Part shown: in pieces, positions 60,592 through 64,000 of the stretch | How the letters are laid out: each line of letters starts with the position of its first letter | Numbering within the stretch: the first letter of the stretch is position 1 | Assembly: GCA_047602295.1 (NCBI GenBank) | Contig: JASGHP010000001.1 | Span: 2,108,001-2,172,000 of the forward strand | Source: JACMLD01 sp047602295 | Lineage (GTDB): Bacteria > Bacteroidota > Bacteroidia > Chitinophagales > Chitinophagaceae | Direction: 5' to 3' | Length of the DNA: 64,000 nucleotides | Made by a program: the position numbers and the translations under genes | Notes under the pieces: model-generated | Seen by the model: the letters and a program-made list of their open reading frames with translations, nothing else | What the model was told of the DNA's origin: nothing | Database searches by the model: none

Positions 60592-60650
60592 AGAAGTTAC
60601 GAGCTTTTAGCTGCTGGCTACAAGCCTCTTGAGTAGAGAGAGCTATAATA
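60592..60650. repeat. GAGCTTTTAGCTGCTGGCTACAAG-type repeat
   Basis: GAGCTTTTAGCTGCTGGCTA with CAAGCCTCTTGAG, resembling the AGCTTCTAGCTACAAGCGTC sequence at 34478 before the DUF4157 gene. Part of the 211-base spacer between two minus-strand genes, in which I see no gene. Confidence 0.5.
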
Positions 60651-60716
60651 ATATTTATAATCACTAGCACGGAGAAAAAAATCTTCTTAATCCTATAAAT
60701 CCTTCCAAATCCCCGT

Positions 60717-61031
60717 TTAGTTTTTTCGCTTCAGCACTATATCATACTGTCTTGCCTGCGTAACAATCACTTCAATTTTTTCATAACCTGCCAGGTTAAT
60801 AACCAGGGTGTTTTCTTTAACCGGAGAAAGTGAAATACTGAAGGTGCCGTCTGCCTGTGTGCCGGTATTATTGTTGCTTCCTTTTACCTGTATGCTTACG
60901 CCCTCCAGCGGAAGCGATTCTTCAAAAGACGTAACTTTTCCTGTGATGGTTACCGGTTTGTCCTGTGCAAAGCTTTTGCCGGTATACAATACTGCAAACA
61001 ACAATAAAATAAATGCAAATGTCTTTTTCAT
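60717..61031 (-). CDS. Secreted carboxypeptidase-regulatory-like domain protein
   Basis: 104 residues. Signal peptide MKKTFAFILLLFAVLYTGKSFAQ, then one CarboxypepD_reg-like beta-sandwich: ITGKVTSFEESLPLEGVSIQVKGSNNNTGTQADGTFSISLSP and LVINLAGYEKIEV. This is the usual N-terminal domain of SusC-type receptors, but here it stands alone and ends in a natural stop (QYDIVLKRKN). It might be a stand-alone surface or periplasmic protein or a remnant. It has a long 5' leader of about 175 bases with a consensus promoter, a palindrome and a short Cys-ending reading frame, suggesting regulated expression. Confidence 0.8.
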   Translation of the reverse strand: MKKTFAFILLLFAVLYTGKSFAQDKPVTITGKVTSFEESLPLEGVSIQVKGSNNNTGTQADGTFSISLSPVKENTLVINLAGYEKIEVIVTQARQYDIVLKRKN

Positions 61032-61105
61032 GTTTCTTGTTTTAGTGATGTAAGTTTCTCAACAATAAATTAGTGCAGCAAGCAATAAGCGAAAGGAAAA
61101 TAGTG

Positions 61106-61180
61106 TCAACAGCAACGCATGGCCTTGCAGGCAATGGAATGCTGCTTTTGCAAAGGCCTTAAAAAGAAGTTGCGGGTCAT
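61106..61180 (-). CDS. Possible regulatory leader peptide ending in Cys-Cys
   Basis: 24 codons read from ATG (complement 61178-61180) to TGA (61106-61108): opens MTRNFFLRPLQKQHSIACK and finishes AMRCC. It starts about 25-30 bases after the predicted start of a consensus promoter and 75 bases before the secreted domain gene. Three Cys in its last seven residues, two of them the final codons, resemble Cys-sensing leader peptides. A hairpin (arms 61121-61129 and 61149-61158) lies inside it. No clear terminator follows, so mechanism is open. Confidence 0.45.
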   Translation of the reverse strand: MTRNFFLRPLQKQHSIACKAMRCC

Positions 61181-61192
61181 GAAAAAAGTTTA

Positions 61193-61211
61193 GTCTACTG
61201 ATTTGGTAGAC
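61193..61211. promoter_or_regulatory. Palindromic operator candidate GTCTAC-N7-GTAGAC
   Basis: Perfect 6-bp arms around a 7-base centre, covering the predicted transcription start and touching the -7 box of the minus-strand promoter at 61211. A repressor bound here would block initiation; the regulator is unknown. Confidence 0.55.
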
Positions 61212-61241
61212 AAATATAAAACAAGAAAGCTGATTTCCAAA
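61211..61241 (-). promoter_or_regulatory. Consensus promoter of the leader peptide / secreted domain gene
   Basis: Read on the minus strand: TTTG (61241-61238), 19-base spacer, TATATTTG (61218-61211). A perfect match to the Bacteroidota consensus in boxes and spacing. Confidence 0.75.
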
Positions 61242-61255
61242 AAAACTGCAAAATA

Positions 61256-61288
61256 ATTGCTGATATGCCCTGAACCGGGTTAATTTTG
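61256..61288 (+). promoter_or_regulatory. Promoter of the aldo/keto reductase gene
   Basis: ATTG (61256-61259), 21-base spacer, TAATTTTG (61281-61288). The -7 box is perfect and the -33 box has one mismatch. Transcription would begin near 61294, about 37 bases before the ATG at 61331. It is divergent from, and only 15 bases away from, the minus-strand promoter. Confidence 0.6.
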
Positions 61289-61330
61289 GGCGGAACTTAT
61301 AAACGATTATGCAATAAAAAACAGGCAAGC

Positions 61331-62224
61331 ATGCAAAAGATATATCTAAGCGATTCTGGTCCTAAAGTTTCTCCGGCCATTTATGGTTTTTACAGATGGA
61401 GTACAGAAGCCCCGGATACACAGGTCACCATGGAAAAAATTGTAAACCTTTGTCTTGAACTTGGCATCAATACATTTGACCATGCAGATATTTATGGCAA
61501 TTACCAGTGCGAAGAATTGTTTGGCAACCTCATCAGGTCTAAATCTTTTAAGCGTGAAGACATTGTATTGTTTACCAAATGCGGCCTGCGCCTGCCAAAT
61601 GCCGCACAGCCCGGTATTCGTGTAAAACATTACGATACTTCGCGTGAGCATATTTTAAAAAGCGTAGACAATTCATTGCGCAAACTGAAAACAGATTACA
61701 TAGACATATTTTTGCTGGATCATTTGGACCCGCTTTCCAGCCTGGAAGAAACGGCATTAACGCTTTCGCAGTTGCGTGATTCCGGTAAAGTGAAAAATAT
61801 TGGCGTTACAAACTTCTCCGTATTTCAACACCAGTTGCTGGCTTCTTACCTGCGTGTGCCTATTGTTACCAATCATATAGAATTGAACCTGCTGAATACT
61901 GCTGCATTAGACAATGGCCAGGTAGATTATATCAAGCAACGTTATATGCGTCCATTAGCATCTGCGCCATTAGCGGGTGGAAGAATTGCTACCGGTACAG
62001 ATGAAGATGCTATACGTGTACGCCGCAAGTTGGTAGAGATAGCTAAGAAATACGATGCAGATATAGAATCCATTGCAGTGGCATGGCTGGTAAAATTTGG
62101 CGCATTGCCATTAATTGGCACCACCAGCGAGCAGCGCATCCGCAATATTGTTAATTCATTTTCTATAGATCTTGACAGACAGGATTGGTATGAACTCTAT
62201 GCTGCCTCAAAAGGAGAATTGTAA
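61331..62224 (+). CDS. Aldo/keto reductase
   Basis: 297 residues from ATG 61331 (the frame opens at 61286 with an unlikely start). AKR motifs: INTFDHADIYGNYQCEELFG (catalytic Asp and Tyr), VLFTKCGL (catalytic Lys), TDYIDIFLLDHLDPLSSLEETALTLSQLRDSGKVKNIGVTNFS, and the NADPH block PLIGTTSEQRIRNIVNSFSIDLDRQDWYELY. It resembles YdhF-type oxidoreductases. Substrate unknown. Monocistronic, with its own promoter and a repeat element behind it. Confidence 0.9.
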   Translation: MQKIYLSDSGPKVSPAIYGFYRWSTEAPDTQVTMEKIVNLCLELGINTFDHADIYGNYQCEELFGNLIRSKSFKREDIVLFTKCGLRLPNAAQPGIRVKHYDTSREHILKSVDNSLRKLKTDYIDIFLLDHLDPLSSLEETALTLSQLRDSGKVKNIGVTNFSVFQHQLLASYLRVPIVTNHIELNLLNTAALDNGQVDYIKQRYMRPLASAPLAGGRIATGTDEDAIRVRRKLVEIAKKYDADIESIAVAWLVKFGALPLIGTTSEQRIRNIVNSFSIDLDRQDWYELYAASKGEL

Positions 62225-62241
62225 TACAATGCACTTCGCTT

Positions 62242-62442
62242 GATTGGAACACAGATTGTCATGATGTAGCGGATTAGGGCTGATTTCTTTTGCTACTCGA
62301 TTAATCTCCCGTAGATATTCGCTGATGAATACAGCACAGATAATGCTGAGTAATCTGTTTAAACCTGCAAAACAATCTGCTTTTATCTGAGGAAAAAAAT
62401 ATCCGCGTAAATCCTGACAATCCTGAAAATCTGTGTTCCATT
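62242..62442. repeat. Long inverted-repeat element between AKR and ahcY
   Basis: Terminal arms GGAACACAGATTGTCATGAT (from 62246) and, at the right, ATCCTGACAATC with AATCTGTGTTCC (to 62439), about 195 bases apart. No gene inside. It resembles a small non-autonomous element or large REP. Confidence 0.55.
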
Positions 62443-62444
62443 AT

Positions 62445-62482
62445 AAAACAAAACCCGCCTCTTACGAAGCGGGTTTCTGTTT
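62445..62482 (-). terminator. Rho-independent terminator of ahcY
   Basis: Stem AAACCCGC / GCGGGTTT (62451-62458 and 62469-62476). On the minus strand it is followed by TGTTTTA, so it terminates ahcY about 25 bases past its stop; the other side is also T rich, so it may be bidirectional. Confidence 0.85.
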
Positions 62483-62502
62483 TTATATACTTGTTACTAC
62501 TA

Positions 62503-63828
62503 TTAATACCTGTAGTGCTCAGCTTTGAATGGACCATACTGAGGAATACCAAGATAAGAAGCTTGCTCTGGAGTAAGTTCATCCAGTACAACACCAATTT
62601 TAGCCAGGTGCAGACGGGCAACTTTCTCATCAAGGTGTTTAGGCAACACATACACTTTGTTCTCATAGTTTTTGTGGTTTGTCCACAGTTCTATTTGAGC
62701 CAAAGTTTGGTTAGTAAATGAATTACTCATTACAAAGCTTGGGTGACCAGTAGCGCAACCAAGGTTTACTAAACGTCCTTCAGCAAGAATGATGATTTCT
62801 TTTCCATCGATAGTATAAACATCTACCTGTGGTTTGATGGTATCTTTTGTGTTGCCATAGTTTTTGTTCAACCATGCCATGTCAATTTCAATATCAAAGT
62901 GGCCGATATTACAAACAATAGCTTTGTCTTTCATCACACGGAAATGTTTTTCAGTGATCAGGTCGCGGCAACCGCTGGCTGTAACAATGATATCAGCTTC
63001 TTTAACAGCGTCAATCATTTTCTTTACTTCAAAACCATCCATAGCAGCCTGCAATGCGCAGATAGGATCAATTTCTGTAACAATTACACGTGCACCAGCA
63101 CCTTTCAATGAAGCGGCAGAACCTTTACCCACGTCACCGTAACTTCCAACTACTGCAACTTTACCAGCCATCATAACATCAGTAGCACGACGGATAGCAT
63201 CTACCAATGATTCTTTACAACCGTATTTGTTATCGAATTTAGATTTGGTAACAGAGTCGTTTACATTGATAGCAGGAATAGGCAATGTTCCTTTTTCCAT
63301 GCGCTCATACAAACGGTGTACACCTGTAGTAGTTTCTTCGCTCAAACCTTTAATGTGCTGGATGAACTCAGGGTATTTGTCAAACACCATGTTTGTCAAA
63401 TCACCACCATCATCCAAAATCATATTCAAAGGACGATCAGTACCACCAAAGAACAATGTTTGCTCAATGCACCAATCAGCTTCTTCCTGTGTCTGGCCTT
63501 TCCAAGCAAATACGCCAATACCGGCAGCAGCAATAGCAGCAGCAGCCTGGTCTTGTGTAGAAAATATATTGCAAGAGCTCCAGCGAACTTCAGCGCCTAA
63601 AGCTACCAGTGTTTCAATCAATACAGCAGTCTGGATAGTCATGTGAAGGCAACCTGCAATGCGTGCACCTTTCAATGGCTGTTTTGCGCCATACTCTTCT
63701 CTTAACGCCATCAAACCTGGCATTTCTGCTTCTGCCAAACGGATTTCTTTACGGCCCCATGCTGCAAGGCTCATATCTGCTACCTTGTAAGGAAGCGACA
63801 AGTCGATAGACTGCAATTTTGTAGACAT
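62503..63828 (-). CDS. ahcY: Adenosylhomocysteinase
   Basis: 441 residues from the ATG at 63828, which gives the usual N terminus (MSTKLQSIDLSLPYKVADMSLAAWGRKEIRLAEAEMPGLMALR); the open frame runs 23 codons further but without support. Signature blocks: GARIAGCLHMTIQTAVLIETL, WSSCNIFSTQDQAAAAIA, ILDDGGDLTN, KFDNKYGCKESLVDAIRRATDVMMAGKVAVVGSYGDVGKGSAASLKG (NAD site), CNIGHFDIEIDM and the C-terminal LGIPQYGPFKAEHYRY. It splits S-adenosylhomocysteine to adenosine and homocysteine, linking to metZ/metX. No SAH or SAM riboswitch is visible upstream. Confidence 0.96.
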   Translation of the reverse strand: MSTKLQSIDLSLPYKVADMSLAAWGRKEIRLAEAEMPGLMALREEYGAKQPLKGARIAGCLHMTIQTAVLIETLVALGAEVRWSSCNIFSTQDQAAAAIAAAGIGVFAWKGQTQEEADWCIEQTLFFGGTDRPLNMILDDGGDLTNMVFDKYPEFIQHIKGLSEETTTGVHRLYERMEKGTLPIPAINVNDSVTKSKFDNKYGCKESLVDAIRRATDVMMAGKVAVVGSYGDVGKGSAASLKGAGARVIVTEIDPICALQAAMDGFEVKKMIDAVKEADIIVTASGCRDLITEKHFRVMKDKAIVCNIGHFDIEIDMAWLNKNYGNTKDTIKPQVDVYTIDGKEIIILAEGRLVNLGCATGHPSFVMSNSFTNQTLAQIELWTNHKNYENKVYVLPKHLDEKVARLHLAKIGVVLDELTPEQASYLGIPQYGPFKAEHYRY

Positions 63829-63875
63829 AATTTTTTTATTTTTTAGGTATGAAGTGAAATATTCAAATCGGCTGC

Positions 63876-63883
63876 CAAAGGTA
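63876..63883 (-). promoter_or_regulatory. -7 box of the ahcY promoter
   Basis: Minus strand TACCTTTG, matching TAnnTTTG, 48-55 bases upstream of the ahcY ATG. A good TTTG partner at 19-21 bases is not present, so this is a partial match. Confidence 0.5.
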
Positions 63884-64000
63884 GAATGGAAGAACAAAAT
63901 ATAGGAGATTGTTGATAAGTTTAGAACAAAAACGTAGATTTAGAAGTCCAAAAAGAACAAATGCACTGATTTGTATGGAAAAATCACCCGAAAAAGAAAA

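Noticed and set aside
60717..61031. Frameshifted TonB receptor fragment
   Set aside because: The domain is followed by a natural stop and no plug or barrel sequence can be read in any frame of the following 470 bases, so a stand-alone gene is more likely.

Overview
The window looks like a chromosomal stretch of a Bacteroidota bacterium, most likely family Chitinophagaceae. This rests on AT-rich DNA, promoters of the TTTG-N19-TAnnTTTG type, a carotenoid cluster with a CarR-type lycopene cyclase, a DAHP synthase fused to chorismate mutase, a GH106 enzyme, and an extracellular contractile injection system (eCIS) of the Bacteroidota kind. I saw no rRNA, tRNA, CRISPR array or intact insertion sequence.

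Layout. 0-5 kb: the end of a large protein with a tandem module duplication, then a secreted GH106 alpha-L-rhamnosidase-like enzyme. 5.1-9.3 kb (minus strand): a marR-crtI-crtB-crtZ-lycopene cyclase operon, predicted to make zeaxanthin-type carotenoid under a MarR repressor. 10.8-15.3 kb (minus strand): a TonB-dependent receptor, a YfiR protein, a CHASE8-like histidine kinase and a stand-alone receiver. This resembles the YfiBNR system with its diguanylate cyclase replaced by a kinase. 15.9-39.2 kb (plus strand): one long eCIS operon. In order it encodes cap (DUF4255), a protein of unknown role with a chitin-binding-like stretch, one sheath, two tubes, DUF5908, LysM tube-baseplate adaptor, VgrG-like spike, PAAR tip, gp25 wedge, two large baseplate proteins, a 1,157-residue protein of unknown role, tape measure, two DUF4157 cargo candidates and the AAA+ ATPase. 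An M19 dipeptidase-like gene follows. The first DUF4157 gene has an in-frame amber codon in its leader.

40.9-47.7 kb is housekeeping and accessory: a DUF486 membrane protein, a META lipoprotein, a ClC channel, an S41 protease, a sugar kinase with MurQ (muropeptide recycling) and a hypothetical protein. 47.8-56.6 kb is an aromatic amino acid operon: pheA, aminotransferase, tyrA, DAHP synthase/chorismate mutase, aroB, aroA, a methyltransferase and aroC. It is preceded by a consensus promoter, a 24-residue leader peptide with nine Phe/Tyr codons in a run of ten, and a strong terminator hairpin. This is a classical transcription attenuator and is the clearest undescribed regulatory element here. 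57-64 kb holds sulfur and one-carbon genes (metZ, OsmC, metX, an aldo/keto reductase, ahcY). Among them is a second candidate leader peptide ending in Cys-Cys beneath a promoter that overlaps a palindrome.

The spacers, especially from 41 to 62 kb, are full of short dispersed repeats of several families. Many abut start codons, and two copies have entered coding sequence (aroB 5' end, aroA interior).
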